From contig OY754469.1 in the NCBI GenBank assembly GCA_963575645.1, positions 21,036,001-21,100,000 of the forward strand: a stretch of DNA of 64,000 nucleotides. Reading direction: 5' to 3'. Of this stretch, positions 44,280 through 57,091 are shown piece by piece. Source of the DNA: Xanthostigma xanthostigma. Lineage: Eukaryota > Arthropoda > Insecta > Raphidioptera > Raphidiidae. A program made the translations under genes and the position numbers. Numbering within the stretch: position 1 is the stretch's first letter; the number at the start of each line of letters is the position of its first letter. Under the pieces are notes generated by a model, which worked only from the letters and a program-made list of their open reading frames with translations, was not told where the DNA came from and did not search any database.

Positions 44280-46555
44280 CCCATTACAAAAAAAGTGTAC
44301 AACGCCGCTAAAGAAGTTTTCACTTCAAAAATTAAAAACAATAAGTCCGCGTTATTCCTAAAAGATGTGTAAGTATTCAAATTAGAATACTATAGGTATG
44401 GTAGCTACATATAGCGAATTTCATTTAAGACGCAACATAGATATGAGTTTTGTTGATATGGTAGCTACAGAAATCATTAATGCATTAGGTACTAAAGAAA
44501 AGAGACTGTATAGAAGTTTATTTCTAATGGAACAGTGTGCCCGGAAATTTTAGTTTGTCTTCGTTTCTGTTAGATGACAGAACGATCAAGGTTTAGTGTT
44601 GGTGTACAGAGGTGGGGGACGTATATTTCCATCTCTCATCTTTAGAAATAGGTAATCTAAACATCGTAGAAAATAAATATAAGAAATTCATCAATTTCTG
44701 GCGATTTTTTTAAATAAAAAGTTATGTAAAATTCAATGATTAAGGTGTGAAGCTGACAATTGAGGTGGGTACTGCGCTTTAGGGTGATCGACAAATATAA
44801 CACAGGATTGAACTTCTATACAGTCTGTTTTCTCTGGCATTACATAAAATCGTTCTTTTATTGGTGTAAATTTTTAAATATTAATGATTTCCATAGTTAC
44901 CAAATAAATAAATCCCGTTTATGTTGCTTCTTAACTGAAATACACTCAAAAATAATGAGAGCTGACGAAGTAGATTAAAATATCGCATACTTTCTAGAAT
45001 CTAGATACAACATAACTGTTCGAGCTTCGTGCCACAAACTCCACTTCCGCGACACACTTTCACACACTTCAGTGACATTTCGTCGATTAATTATAAAAAA
45101 TCTGAGGGGGTGCAAGCTATAGGCAAACAAAGTATACTTAGGATTTTATTTCAGTTAGAAGGTTTCAATTAAAATATTGTACAGAACTTACTAAAATTAC
45201 ACTTTTATATTGTACAAAAATAAAAAAAAAATCTTGTCCCCAATATTTCGACATAAATAATAATATTATAAAACTACGTAACTTAAAATGCTCGACAATT
45301 TCACATGTAAGTGAATAAATCTTTAAACTTATTGCATAGATGTAATAACTTTAAAATGATTAATTATTTGTTTACATTCGCGAAATGTTTATTTTTAATC
45401 AAAGTTTGGATTATTGCAGTTGTAGTGTAGCAACACTTGCCCAAATATATAGTAATAGTAATAGTTCAATAAATAGCAGGTTACACAGGTACTACCGCAA
45501 CACCTGCATCAATCAGAAGAGAATATTGCATGTTGAATTGTACATGCACGGCAATGTTTGACCGCCTGTCTGGTTTGATACGATGTAAAGGCTTCAACAG
45601 AAGATATGCACTAATTTTATTTGTAAACTAGTTCCTTCTCAGGACTCCACAAACGTAAGCGTCGATTTTGCTCATTTTCAAATTTCAATATTAAATCTAC
45701 TTTCAAAATACTTTTAATACTAAATTGGGAAGTTTCCCCTAGACGAATTAAACTTGATACGGGTGCTACCAAAAGATAGCACCTATATCAACTACCGAGT
45801 TTCATTTAGCCGTTTTGAAGCAATGACGAAACGCGTTTTTCTGTCTAAAGACACATGTTAAATTAAATCAAATTTGGCGCAGTAAAACAGACAAAAATTC
45901 TGAGAAAAAAGCTGTCGTTTACATAAAATACAGGCTCTAATGACCTCAGTCTATATAATATTCAATCTCTCTTTGTCTTTATTGTAGAAATATTCGAAAA
46001 CCAATCAAGAAACCGAAACACAGACAGACATCCCGTTACAATAGTATATGCTTGAATTAATTATAGATTTACTTTGACGTAATGAGGGCACATAATAGAC
46101 TTGGAGTTATGTTCCAGTTCAGATGTGAAGCTATCAATGAAAATAAATCGTTGGTTTATATGAAGCCACGTCGACTGTGTTGAATTTTTGTTAGGTGACT
46201 TTTTTTATAGATTATGCGAGATAAGCCGGCTTTCCAAATTGCCAAACTTAACAGTTTCCAACTTTCTAAAGAGATTATTTTATGTCCACACATATTTGAC
46301 GGAGAAGACCTGTGAAAGAAAACTAACTACATAACGCGAAAAGTTAAGCTAATCTTCTTAAATGAGTAGAGAAATATAATATGTACAATATAAAAGAAGA
46401 AAAAGTAACAATGTTTCCGTATATTTTGGACACAAGAAAAACTATCTTTATTTGTAACTTAAATAACAATGATATAATAAAAATATGCTAATTGTTATGT
46501 ACAAATCTTACTGTTAATAAAAAATAAAATTATCGACCAATTTTTCAGAGAAATA
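44280..46555. other. AT-rich stretch, nothing recognised
   Basis: Scattered small frames without motifs. No tandem or long inverted repeats are seen. Confidence 0.45.
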
Positions 46556-46559
46556 TATT

Positions 46560-47561
46560 AACAAAAACTATATAAATTCAATACATTAACGTTTCGGTTC
46601 AGATTTGGACCTTTTTTCAGAACTGATCTAAAAAAACATAAAAATTAAAATTAATAATTAGTTTTTAATTGGTTTCTAATAGAGATGCCACGAATATTCG
46701 GCTACTATTCGGTATTCGGCCTATTCGGCTACTTTTTTTAATATTCGGTATTCGGTCGAATGTTGCGTACTATTCGGCCGAATACCGAATATCAAATTAT
46801 GGGGAAAAACGCACATATTACTCAAAAATATGCGATGTTTTTCTTAAATAGTATTATTTTGTAAAGCTTTTAGTGAACAAACAGAGATATTTTTTAGTAA
46901 TAAGGACTATTAATAACACAATTTGATGTAACAATGAACAAATAATGCGTGTCGTGAAACGGTCTAGTTGCGCAAATGAAACAAATACGCCTGCGGCGTT
47001 GCTACCGCGCGCTCCGTAATGGGACAAGTCGTAACCTGTCACCCGCGAAATGTACACATAATTTGCCGAACATTCGGCCGCCGAATATTCGGTGCTTCGG
47101 CCGAGAACATGGCCGAATATTCGGTATTCGGCAAAATCACTATTCGTGGCATCACTAGTTTCTAATCAAATATCGAAATATTCAAAAATATAATAAACAA
47201 TTTTTAATAAGTAGTCATGGATATAATTGTAAGTAGGTAGGTACCTAACAAGAAAGAAAAAATTCATTAAAAACAAAATATTATTTCAAAATAATATTAT
47301 AATTAATATTAGTTAAATTTTCCGTATCTAATTGAGCATTGAGAGAATTTTTATTTGATTTTATATGTAACATTTCCGAAATATTTCTTTTAAAGAAATT
47401 TGTTTCATTATCTAAAATTTTTATAAGTAGGTACTATCCCAATTAATTTTGTTGTCGTGTTCAAATTTGTATTTAGTTATAACGTTCAGGGACTAATTTA
47501 TGGTTATTTTGGTGCTCTTTTATTCTTGTTTTAAGAGCTCTTTTAGTTTGTCCAATATAGT
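46560..47561 (-). mobile_element. Penelope-like element fragment, split by a hAT element
   Basis: At ~47480-47561 the minus strand reads DYIGQTKRALKTRIKEHQ, the GIY-YIG endonuclease signature at the C-terminus of Penelope-like retroelements. It is followed by further family-like residues down to ~47345. Beyond the hAT insertion, 46589-46621 carries TTCTGA...GAACCGAAACGTTAATG, the hammerhead-like boxes expected downstream of the ORF. The 5' side stops where repeat C begins (~47561). It is broken and incomplete, with no reverse transcriptase part in the window. Confidence 0.8.
46680..47157. mobile_element. hAT non-autonomous element, 478 bp, perfect 8-bp TSD
   Basis: Ends TAGAGATGCCACGAATA and TATTCGTGGCATCACTA are inverted repeats with one mismatch. 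GTTTCTAA is duplicated exactly at 46672-46679 and 47158-47165. Subterminal regions are packed with ATTCGG/CCGAAT words. It lies inside the Penelope-like fragment and is therefore the younger insertion. Frames inside it are spurious. Confidence 0.93.
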
Positions 47562-47672
47562 CATCTTAGTTTACCGAGATGAATGCTGTGTCCAAATTTC
47601 ATGATGATCGGAGTTACCGTTCAAAAGTTTTTGTCGGACGGACATATTTTGAGTTATATTTTGCAATATTTT
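47562..47672 (-). repeat. Repeat family C (copy 2, inverted)
   Basis: TTTACCGAGATGAATGCTGT, AAATTTCATGATGATCGGAG and AAAAGTTTTTGTCGGACGGA in order. Matches 58245-58330 and the inverse of 32500-32590. It abuts the Penelope-like GIY-YIG segment. Confidence 0.75.
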
Positions 47673-47679
47673 TCATTGA

Positions 47680-48390
47680 TGCTCCGCTCCTATTGGTCGT
47701 AGCGTGATATTATATAGCCTATAGCCTTCCTCGATAAATGAACTATCCAACAAAAGAAAAAAAAAATCAATTCGAACCAGTATTTCCTGAGATTAGCGCG
47801 TTCAACCAAACTCTTCATTTTTATATATTAGCTATTTCTTAGGATGTACTTAGTGCAATTTTTTTTTTTCAGTATGAAAAGTTTTTACCTACAACTCGGC
47901 CAGAATTGCCTAAAAAATTAATATAGGTATAAAAACCTAGGCTTGAAAGTGAAAACCTACTACTGGCCCGTATTGGGGACATTGGGGTTATTAACGATTT
48001 TAGATATTTATCTTTGAACAGATAACCTTCAGATTCAAAATTCAAGAAAAAATGTTTTTAAATTATTTTGAGTTTTACTATTATACTCTTCATAAAAAGC
48101 TGATCTACATTTTTTGTTGCACTTTGTAAAATACGGATGTTTAATATTATGATGTGGAGAGAAACACGGGCACGCGAGCCGCTAAAGGGTCCGAGGGTTG
48201 TCAGTTTTACCTCAAACTACCTGTGTCGTTCACCCTTTCAATTCCAGTTCATTGCGGCTACACGTCACTCACCGGAACTAATACAAAACTGTACAGTGCA
48301 TACCGGGTGTTCGTAGCATATACTCACGAATCAAATTGTAACGGGACCTGAGTCCGTCATTAAGTTATTTTACGAGATAAAGTGTATGAT
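47680..48390. other. Repeat-tail text, then a GC-richer patch
   Basis: CCTGAGATTAGCGCGTTCAA at ~47790 is text I associate with common insect repeat tails. 48150-48350 is GC-richer and holds a 65-codon frame (MERNTGTRAAKGSEGC...) with no recognised motif. It may be promoter-like or part of an element. Confidence 0.35.
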
Positions 48391-48395
48391 CCCAC

Positions 48396-48606
48396 CAAAA
48401 ACATAAATGTGAAAACAAGGTCAAACAAAAGAAGAAGGAATTTGGCCAACTTTGCCGAAAAAGGAAGTGAGATCTAAGAAGGTGTCAAGTTTTCACGTTG
48501 CAAGTTTACTGCACACACAAGTCATTTATAAGTACTTGCCAAGTGAAAACATGACATCTTTTTTTCGGCAAACCCACTTGGCTCTTTTTTCATATTTACG
48601 TTTTTG
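48396..48606. mobile_element. Foldback MITE, 211 bp
   Basis: CAAAAACATAAATGTGAAAA at the left and TTTTTTCATATTTACGTTTTTG at the right are imperfect inverted ends. Inner blocks TTGCCGAAAAA, GGTGTCAAGTTTTCAC and TTGCAAGT pair with CTTTTTTTCGGCAA, GTGAAAACATGACATC and ACTTGCCAA. Confidence 0.7.
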
Positions 48607-48609
48607 ATG

Positions 48610-50630
48610 AAATTTTAATACTTATTGTAAAGTTATAAGAGTTAATTACATACCAGACTTCGTTATATCACACTAGACTAAACGCAATGTTCGGGTCGAT
48701 GCTCCTAGCACCGGCTAGACGCTCATGAATGAAGGTAATCTATCAGTCTGCGAGTACCCAAAATTGTGATTTTTGGACACTAGTATGTTGAAAACTATTT
48801 TACTTAAAAAATTAGTTCTGTAACGTAATTATCCTCGAAGATAGAAAGGGTTCGAAATGGTTAGTGTAAATATAGTGCAGTATTCTGCGAGTACTTGGCT
48901 GGCGAGAACGCGATTCCACAACTTGTATTTTTTTTTTGTACCTGCATTATTCAAAGATCGACTTTGATGAAACTTGGTACACTATCAAGTAGTACCAAAA
49001 GTTCAAGTATAAAATCTGTTTTACTTGATCAAACTTATACAAAAAATATAATTTTCAATTGGACTGCGATGGTTTTCCAGCTGATGTTTTCATTTTGAAA
49101 TCAATAGTGTAATACATTTTAAGATCAAAATATTATTACGTCTGATGTTAACCTGTTTATAATTTAAATATATTTTTAGCTTTTGTAGAACACGCAGTAA
49201 ATAAATGTACATTTGGATTTAATCAATAAACGTTATTCAATTAATTAGTGATTAATTTTTAGTCCAGCATCTGTGATAGCAAATAATTCATCAGATATAC
49301 TTACTACGTTTAGAAATTAATTAATAAAAAATGTATGCATTTTAACAAAAATTAATTAGACACCCAAAATTATAAGAAACTAAAAGATACGTTCTCACAT
49401 AGAAAAAGTCAAGTCTATTGCTGGAAATGTTTTTTTAACTCAATTTATACCAAATGATATTTTGTAAAATAATATATAATTTTTAAACAAACTTTTTTAT
49501 AGTTTTTCCTAAAATTCGTATCAAAAAAAATTTTGAAATAAATTACAAAAAAAATACAATAAAATCTATAAAAAAAATATTAATTTGTTCGAATTTCAAA
49601 TTATGTATCTTTAGTTACTTTCGCGTATTTTTTTGTTCAATGGATAATAACGCGATCTCTGCAGAATTATTTTTTGTAATTTGGTTTTCTTGTGAGATTT
49701 AGAATTTAGATAGTTATAACGAGAGAAAGTATTTTCACAATATTTATCTAAAGAACGGGTGAACCTATTTTGATGAAATTAGGTATCCAAGCTTAAAGTA
49801 CAGACTACTATTTATCGGGCTACGCTTGGGTTACTATAGAATTCTAGCGGGAAATAAAATTTAAACTGTGTTGGTGTTAAATTTGCGTAATTTATTGTAA
49901 ATTTACTTACGGTTAAGTTTAAACCCACTCGCGCAACAATAGCGTAATCTTACCGTTTAATTTTAGATTTATATTATAAACAGAATCGCTGGGATAAAGT
50001 ATAAAACACGTTTTCATCGTCTAAATTTATTCTATTACACTTAAATCCGCTCACAAAACAAAAGATGAACTTTAATTAACAGGCTGCTTGACCCTTTGAC
50101 ATTTGGACTGGATATTATAAGGGTCTCATAGTTCAAGGCTGTCACGAAATTTCTTACACATACATAAATTAAACAAGCGACCAATTTTCACAAAACCAAC
50201 TTCCCAGGTTGATGAATATTTAATATTATTAATATTAGTAACAAAGAAAATTGAGAATTTTAATCATTAAAAAAATTAATTCATTTGTACCACCAAAACA
50301 AAGTAGATACGCTAAATCGTTTTCAATAAATCCGAACATTGATTTTTGTACAGTCAATATTTCTACATAGGCCAGTAAAATGAAGATGATTTGACGCTAA
50401 ACATTTTCACAAAATCGTAAAAGGGTGCAAATTTGAGGAAACATTTATGTATGATACACAATCTGTCAAAATTGCATCTTCGTGCGACGACTGGAACTTG
50501 TTAAAAAAGAGTTAAAAAAACTGCGTTCCATCAGTTTTTTGCTTGTATCTTGTCAAAATTCAATATTGTAACTATGGGAAAGTTCTTCTAATTTTCGAAT
50601 TAGTGGAAACTGAATTCGTCATTTTTACTG
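48610..50630. other. AT-rich stretch, nothing recognised
   Basis: No gene or structural repeat is supported on either strand. Confidence 0.45.
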
Positions 50631-50637
50631 GCCAAAA

Positions 50638-50706
50638 ATTAAGGCCTTTGGGCTGGACGCTGCATACAAAAAAGCATGACTCACAAACCTACAGACAAAG
50701 CGAGTA
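50638..50706 (+). repeat. Fragment shared with 43.05 kb
   Basis: GGGCTGGACGCTGCATACAAA, ATGACTCACAAACCTACAGA and CAAAGCGAGTAC match 43055-43110 closely. Confidence 0.7.
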
Positions 50707-50835
50707 CGTGACTGAATCGATTTTGATTAAATTTATTTTTGAATCATATTTGACATTATTACGTTTCGATTGGCGTCATAACCAGATCAACATTATTTTT
50801 TTATTCGAAATTTCGTGCTAGAAAAAAAATAACCA

Positions 50836-50884
50836 CGTATGTACGTACGTACGTACCCACATACATACATCAACACACACATAC
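50836..50884 (+). repeat. Microsatellite (GTAC)n/(CATA)n/(CA)n
   Basis: GTACGTACGTACGTAC is followed by CATACATACAT and a short CA run. Confidence 0.9.
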
Positions 50885-50889
50885 TTCTT

Positions 50890-52480
50890 TTAAAAAAATA
50901 GTCTAAAAATACTATAATGACCTTAACAACAAAAATCTTATTTCTATTTTCGGGTTCTTTACAATAGCTCTTCAATATACTGGGAAGTAAATAACTCTGT
51001 TTGGAGTATTATCTCAAGAAAATCGACATAAAAAATAGATAAACGGATTTACTATTGAAATAACGATGTCATTAGTCATTTCACTCTAATAAATTCTGAA
51101 ACAAATCATTTGAGGAAAAAAGCTGAAACTATCGTTATAGAACAGGATACAATAATGATAAAACACATTACATAGCGTATACTTTTTTCACGCGAATGTC
51201 TCAAAGAAAATAGATTTCAAGATGTGCTAGAACCATTATAGATTGTAAAAAACGAGCACCTGTCGACTGGATGTAATTTGACACGTTAGAGATTGGCGTC
51301 GACAAGTTTTCTCGTTTGAATCACCGAAATTTATGCAAATCCACTTGAGAAGTTTGGTGTCAATCAGATGTCAATATTGACTGGAGAGCTTTGAGATGCA
51401 AACTTTCCAAAAGTTGTAACATGCAAATGACGTCCTTTGTGCTTTCACCTAGAGCTATAACGTATCTAGGAGGATCAACGTTACTAGCGAAATAAAACAT
51501 GGGTGTATGGTTAGTTTTTGCAACACAATCGATTTGGGAACTAGCTTCCTCCTCCCCTACGCATCATATTATTATGTAGATTGTAGATACATTTCAGGTA
51601 GAAAGGAAAAAAAACAATTTCTTTTGATAATAAAGAAGCATGTTTTGCAAAAACTCTTCATACATATTACATACTTCAAGATAACTCTCATAGCGAATGC
51701 TGAATTCAAAATATGGTGAAGCGTGACAATAAGCAATGTAAACGATTGCATGCCGTAAGTAATAATATTTTTACTAAATTACTTGCCAACATTTAGAATT
51801 TATATATTTTATAATAGTCCAATTTCATTGTCTGAGAATTTCAGCCAATTTAATTTTTCAACTGGAAAGGGAGAACAGTTATTTTAAATCGAAATGTTAT
51901 TTAGTTTCGTTTTCAAAGTTCAGGATTTGAAACATTTAAAATATAGTTGAAAAAATTACATTATAAGTTAAATAATTAGCCGAGAAAATATTTTCACATT
52001 CAAAACATGAACATTTCAAAAGGGTCTTGCTTCTTAGTTTGCAGTCTTTCTTAAATCTTCTTTTTAACCTTACTTCCTTCCGATCTCTATTGTGAGATTT
52101 TAAACATTTTGTATCGTAGGAATCTCGTTTCAGATTAATGTCTGCATTTGTATTGCATGCAGTAAAATGTTTCTCTTTCAATTACATACGTAAAAACTGG
52201 GCGGTTTTCTTGTTGTATTATTCAAGATTTAAAATTTTGATAGAATTTTGAGCACAACCTGTTCAGCAACTCCTGAGATATTTAAAACAAAAAACATGTT
52301 TTAACGTAGCTAAAAAAATACAAATGAGTAGACGACAAAATATAAATCAAATTTTAATATTTTTTTTAAAATTTGTAGACTTGAAGATTTATATTTCAAT
52401 TTCGTGTTTTTTATTTGTTTTATAAAAATCTCAGCTGGTCGTTAGTAGACCAATAAAAAAATGATTGTCTAAGTAGGTTC
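50890..52480. other. AT-rich stretch, nothing recognised
   Basis: 51280-51480 is slightly GC-richer, without an open frame. No repeats found. Confidence 0.45.
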
Positions 52481-52487
52481 TAGCATT

Positions 52488-52700
52488 TGTTGACGATTTT
52501 ATTATTTCAGAATTAGAATTGGTTATGTGGAATTTGTTACCGTCTTTAGAGAAAATGCTACGTAATCACACAGGTGACACAGCACACACTGAACATGCGT
52601 ACAGAGTGCGTATGGCACTTTGACAGAGAGAGAAGAAACGGTTCTCCCACTCTTTCCTTTCAACTGCAGAAGGGAAAGCGTTTCGCTTTATTCGAAAATG
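52488..52700 (+). repeat. Interspersed repeat R2 (copy 2)
   Basis: Colinear with the minus strand of 8330-8605 (see that entry). The frame 52574-52771 (NMRTECVWHFDRERRNG) and the minus frame at 8309-8494 (RMRVECAYHFDKEKVEM) are similar because the repeat is shared. That could hint at old coding capacity in the repeat. Confidence 0.7.
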
Positions 52701-52704
52701 TATC

Positions 52705-53175
52705 TTGTTGGAAGAATGTTCAGTTTTGTATTACAAGCGATTGTTTATTAAGTGGTAATTTATGGGACTAGCTCCCCAGTTTATTTTTTTTTATGCGAAG
52801 ACGCTTCGACTCGTTTACATCAAAATTATTTAGGAAGGCGGTATATGTCACAAAACCCCGTAGAAAAAACATCTGGAGAAAGCCACATCAAATATTTAGT
52901 ACCGTTACAAAAGGAGAGTATTTGCATGTCCTATGTCTAAAAGTTAAAATTACTTAACCTGTCGAGGCAACGGCTGTTTCGAAAGTTTCCCAATACTTCG
53001 CAAAATTGAAACTATGACATATTTGAAATGAAAAACTTTGATATATTGTGTGCAGTGTGTGAAGGCAAAATAATCCTTAAAGTACATTTCGAAACTTTAT
53101 AATATGCAACAGTTAATACAGTCTATGTATCTATCTCACTTAAAACTTATATAATGTCATAATATAATGTTTTTG
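52705..53175. other. AT-rich stretch, nothing recognised
   Basis: Small frames only; no structure. Confidence 0.5.
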
Positions 53176-53179
53176 TTAG

Positions 53180-53236
53180 AAAATGATAAAAATTTAACAG
53201 GACTGTAAATTCTAACATTGACTATATAAAATAACA
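53180..53236. mobile_element. MITE family A, degraded right half (copy 4)
   Basis: AAAATTTAACAGGACTGTAA and CTAACATTGACTATATAAAA follow the right half of the copy at 14290. The left half is not recognisable. Confidence 0.45.
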
Positions 53237-53244
53237 CTATAATT

Positions 53245-54215
53245 CATGGTGTTACTATTTATTATTATAAACTATCATTTATTAAACAGATTATTAAACA
53301 GAATTATTATTCTACTTCAACGATTGAACAAGTTTGTAGTTTCCAAAAAAACACAAGCACGTAAATGCCGCCTATTTTACGTTACGGTGGCGTCGCCACT
53401 TCCTAGAAAACCACATTCATTTATTTATTTGTGATGTCATTCTCCGTCATATTATGACCGCTATATGACGGTACCATTATCTTAGAAAACCAGTGTGTAG
53501 TAAACACTAAATATTTGGTCATATTTAATAATTATTTAGCTCTTCCACACACGGGTCAGCTGTTTTACAATTTGAGTGTAAAACGGATTTAGGATGCGAA
53601 AATAATTGTGCAGTCGATCTGAAATCGATTCAGATTCTTTTTCCGCACACGAACGCGACTGAATCTGAACTGGTAAAGATGGTTGCCCCTGTTTTAGAGA
53701 AGAAAATTTTGTAACAATATGCAACCATGCAACTGAAATTGCTTCTCGAACCGCAAACACGGTCGCATACAACCTAATTGAAACTAATTTCAAGTAGGTC
53801 GTGTTTCATGTGCGGCTTCACATTCTTTAACATATGAAAGGTCACAAAATGATCGTATTGTTAACCGGTTTGAAAGTCATAATTGCAAAACAGTTGAGTT
53901 GGGTGCGGAGGGCCTTACTCTTGTGACTAAACTTGAGTTTCATACTAAATGTATTTTCAGTTACCAGATTTAAAGTGGAGGACTTGGATTCATTTTTTAA
54001 CAGTACCTGGTGTTTTTAATAAATATTATGTAAAACCTGGAAGTCAGTATAAGTGTGTTTGCATATTTTCCAATAAAAAGATATAAAAGTAAATTAGCAC
54101 GGACCAATGCCAGCCTTCCTCAAACTCACATGCAATTTATTGCATTAAGCTTTTGCAATAATTTAATTTTTTTTATCACTGCCCGCGAGGTACCACTCAC
54201 ATTGCTCAAAAGTAG
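53245..54215. other. Mixed stretch; weak terminal-repeat-like motifs at 53.54-53.82 kb
   Basis: TTCCACACACGGGTC at ~53545 and the reverse complement of TCGTGTTTCATGTGCGGC at ~53797 are loosely similar, and related words (CCGCACACGAACGCG) occur between. This could be an old TIR element. The 85-codon minus frame there has no motif. Confidence 0.3.
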
Positions 54216-54221
54216 GGTGAT

Positions 54222-54243
54222 TTATTATTATTATTATTATTAT
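54222..54243 (+). repeat. Microsatellite (TTA)n
   Basis: About seven TTA units, next to TCCCGAATTA-type text that resembles an old hAT-like repeat. Confidence 0.9.
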
Positions 54244-54529
54244 CATTCGTTCCGGATTTTCTGTGGCAGTCCCGAATTAAATCCCCGTATCTAGTATTAA
54301 TATATGTCCCGGAAAATGTCCCGAATTAGATAAATAGATTAGATGTGACATGATATTATATAATATTCGATTATATTTTATTCGCGCGTATCTGCGTACA
54401 TGACTATATTATGAACGCATTATTCACTAATATATACCTAAAATGAATATTTTACCATTCCAATCCACAAGTTGGGAATGGTACCAGTTTAGGTCAAAAA
54501 TCGCTTTTCAAAATTTTACAATATCTTTT

Positions 54530-55010
54530 CGTTTTGGGGTCCCCCGAATCATAAACACATATTTTTAGAAAAACTGCGTCTGTTAGTCTATAAACACGAT
54601 ACAGGTCAAACAGATAAACGGATTGAAAGCAAATTTTGGGAGGATGTTTGGTATGCAAATATGAAGAGCCCTATTGTTTTTGGTGAAAATCGGCGTATGC
54701 GCAGAAGGAATATATGCTATAACGGTGTTTTTATATAATAATGTCGAAAATATTTTGAAAAAAAATCAGTTCTTTTTTTTTGTAGATCTAGTCAGAAATA
54801 AACTAATTAAGCGTGCTTTGATTAATTTTTACATGACGTGGAACATATTATGTAGGTAACCATGGCAACGAATAGCAAATATCATATTGAATACTAGCCA
54901 GTACCCGCGTCACCTCACGCGATATCAGACGTTTCTAATTTCCTTATTATACTGTACCAAATGTCCACATTTTGAAGTTGGAATGGTCCCGTCGCCCAAT
55001 TGGATCTCAT
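54530..55010 (+). repeat. Interspersed repeat R1 (copy 3)
   Basis: The longest R1 copy, with GGTCCCCCGAATCA, AAACGGATTGAAAGC, a single GGCGTATGCGCAG block, TACTAGCCAGTACCCGCG, TTTTGAAGTTGGAATGG and GTCGCCCAATTGG. It aligns with 895-1210 across the TACTAG junction. Confidence 0.7.
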
Positions 55011-55019
55011 TTTTAATAT

Positions 55020-55330
55020 TTTTTTGTTTGAAAATGACATTCAAAGGATTTTTTTCAAAAAAATTTCCATGCGCACGTATTTACATGTGCTTTGTACGCA
55101 ATGGACGCTCTGTCCCGCATTATGTTATGATAAAAATGGTTACCCATTTCTCTATAATCTAAAAACCTGTCTATATAATCAATAATTGGTTGTTTCACAC
55201 ATTTATCTGTCACTATCTAATAATATTACAAGCAAATATTGCCAAAACAATAAAAAAATTAATATTTTGAATATGCATGACAAGCTGTCATTTGTTTCAC
55301 ATTCTGCAACTCTTAACCTCACTTTTGTTA
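55020..55330. other. AT-rich stretch, nothing recognised
   Basis: Frames overlapping R1 at 54887-55185 are unsupported. Confidence 0.45.
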
Positions 55331-55399
55331 TGTAACAACAATTTGAGGCATGCGTGTTGTGCGAACGTACAAAGTGTCGTCTAGTTTTTTGTCTCGAGT

Positions 55400-55485
55400 T
55401 TAGTACGGCGCCTCAGTGGCTGCAGTAGAACAGACAAGTGGACCAGATCGATTATAAGCAGTGTCTGCAAGGTGAGGTCAACTCG
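55400..55485 (+). promoter_or_regulatory. Possible promoter and non-coding first exon
   Basis: A GC-richer block holds CCTCAGTGG, matching the arthropod initiator TCAGT, and ends at GCAAG|GTGAGG, a strong donor. A second donor-like GGC|GTAAGT lies at ~55658. No open frame of interest occurs before the donor, so any exon here would be untranslated. Speculative. Confidence 0.22.
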
Positions 55486-55767
55486 ACTAGCGAACTGTTC
55501 GACCGCATTAGCCCAGTGCTTGTGTTAGGTATTGATCCATACATAAGCATAAATATATAGTATAGTACGGTATATACACCTCTTTCTATACAATATATAG
55601 TAATATGCTAGTATCGTGTACTGTCAGTATATCTGCGGTCACGGGGCAGACTGGCGTAAGTCCATATTTTTTCCAAAATTATATAAATTATAAAAATGGC
55701 GTCAATCCGTGGACGCGTCGTGCGGTATCAGATAAAATGAAATTAATGTCAATTTAACAATAATAAT

Positions 55768-55849
55768 AAAAATCGCAGGATTGTGGACAAAAATATTGGA
55801 TTTATTTAGTGTACGATCTAATATTTTTGTCCACAATCCTGAGATTTTT
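55768..55849. repeat. Near-perfect 33-bp hairpin
   Basis: AAAAATCGCAGGATTGTGGA...ATATTGGAT and the inverted right arm differ at two positions. The loop is ~15 nt. TAATAATA/ATTATTA extends the stem outside. It could be a tiny MITE or a miRNA-precursor-like fold. Confidence 0.8.
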
Positions 55850-55854
55850 CTTTA

Positions 55855-57085
55855 TATTATTATCACGATGGACACGATATCTAATATGTGTATATTGTCA
55901 AATTAACTTTTTAGTAAATGCGTAATTCCCTGTTGTTTATCTTTTAAAGAAACTTTTATATTGAGTTTTCATAGCTCAGATCACAGGTTCTAATTGAAAC
56001 AATATTGGATTTTAAATTTTTCATTAAAATAATAATACATTTAAGATAGATAACTTCAGCAGTTGAAAACTTAAAAAATTCCGGACAATTGAAGGTAATA
56101 TAAAAATTTATCAAAAAATCAGCATAAGCAATGTTGACAATCAGCCACAAATATACAGTACAGTGCAGTACATGGTCGCTATATGAAGGGGACGTAGGGT
56201 TTGGTAACGTGACTAATAAAATACAACGAGGGTGTGCGCAAAAATGGATGGATCGCGTGTACCCTGGTCTTTCTTTAATCGCTCGTTGTTACATTATTAT
56301 CGGTTTTTATAGAAGTCGATAAATTGACATTAAAATTATATTTGTTTTTATATTGAACATCACTGTTCATTTTCAGGAAATGTATGTTCTTTCAAAGGGG
56401 ATGATTGATGATTGATTTATGAGGCAGAGTACAATTCCATTTTTTTTTATTTTAGAGAAATAAGTACAGAGAAAAAAATAATTAAATACAAAAAAAAACA
56501 TATAAAGTAAGAAAGAAGTGTGTGCATCGACTGTAGAGTCATTAGCACTTAATCCCATTTTTTATTGACAAAATGAATGCTAATATAATAAAGAATAAGA
56601 GCAGTGTGGATAGAAACTAAAAAAAAGAAAACAACCTAGGCATTTCTTAACCACAACAATTTTATGTTTGGATTTAGAGAGCAATACTTTCATCCATCAT
56701 AAGCCAAAACAAAACCTTATATAGGTTTATCAAATAAAAATTGAAACTTTTGTTCGTCTAATTTTAATCCAGTTTAAACTTTGCTGATAATGGAAGCAAG
56801 AATAAAACTGTTGTGCTTAATAAATGTTTAAATTGTTGTTTTTTTCTAGAACACATTAGTATGTAAAGCTTCATGCACGTTTTTGTCAAAATTAGAGTTT
56901 AAAATAATCTCAAAAAAAAACACTCGCTGTAGCAACGTAGACTAAAAAGTAAAATAAAATGTTTATTTTTTTGGTACACGATGCTATAAAGGAGTGTTTT
57001 TTTGAGTTTTTTTAACTATAATTTTAATTATAACTTTAAAAATCAACACTTAAATCGCGTATATTTCTATACATTGTTCATATAT
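55855..57085. other. AT-rich stretch, nothing recognised
   Basis: No supported gene, repeat or RNA fold. Confidence 0.45.
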
Positions 57086-57091
57086 TTCTAA

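Noticed and set aside
48670-48745. Small exon ending at GAAG|GTAATC
   Set aside because: The frame before the donor is only three codons and the upstream ATG frame closes first.
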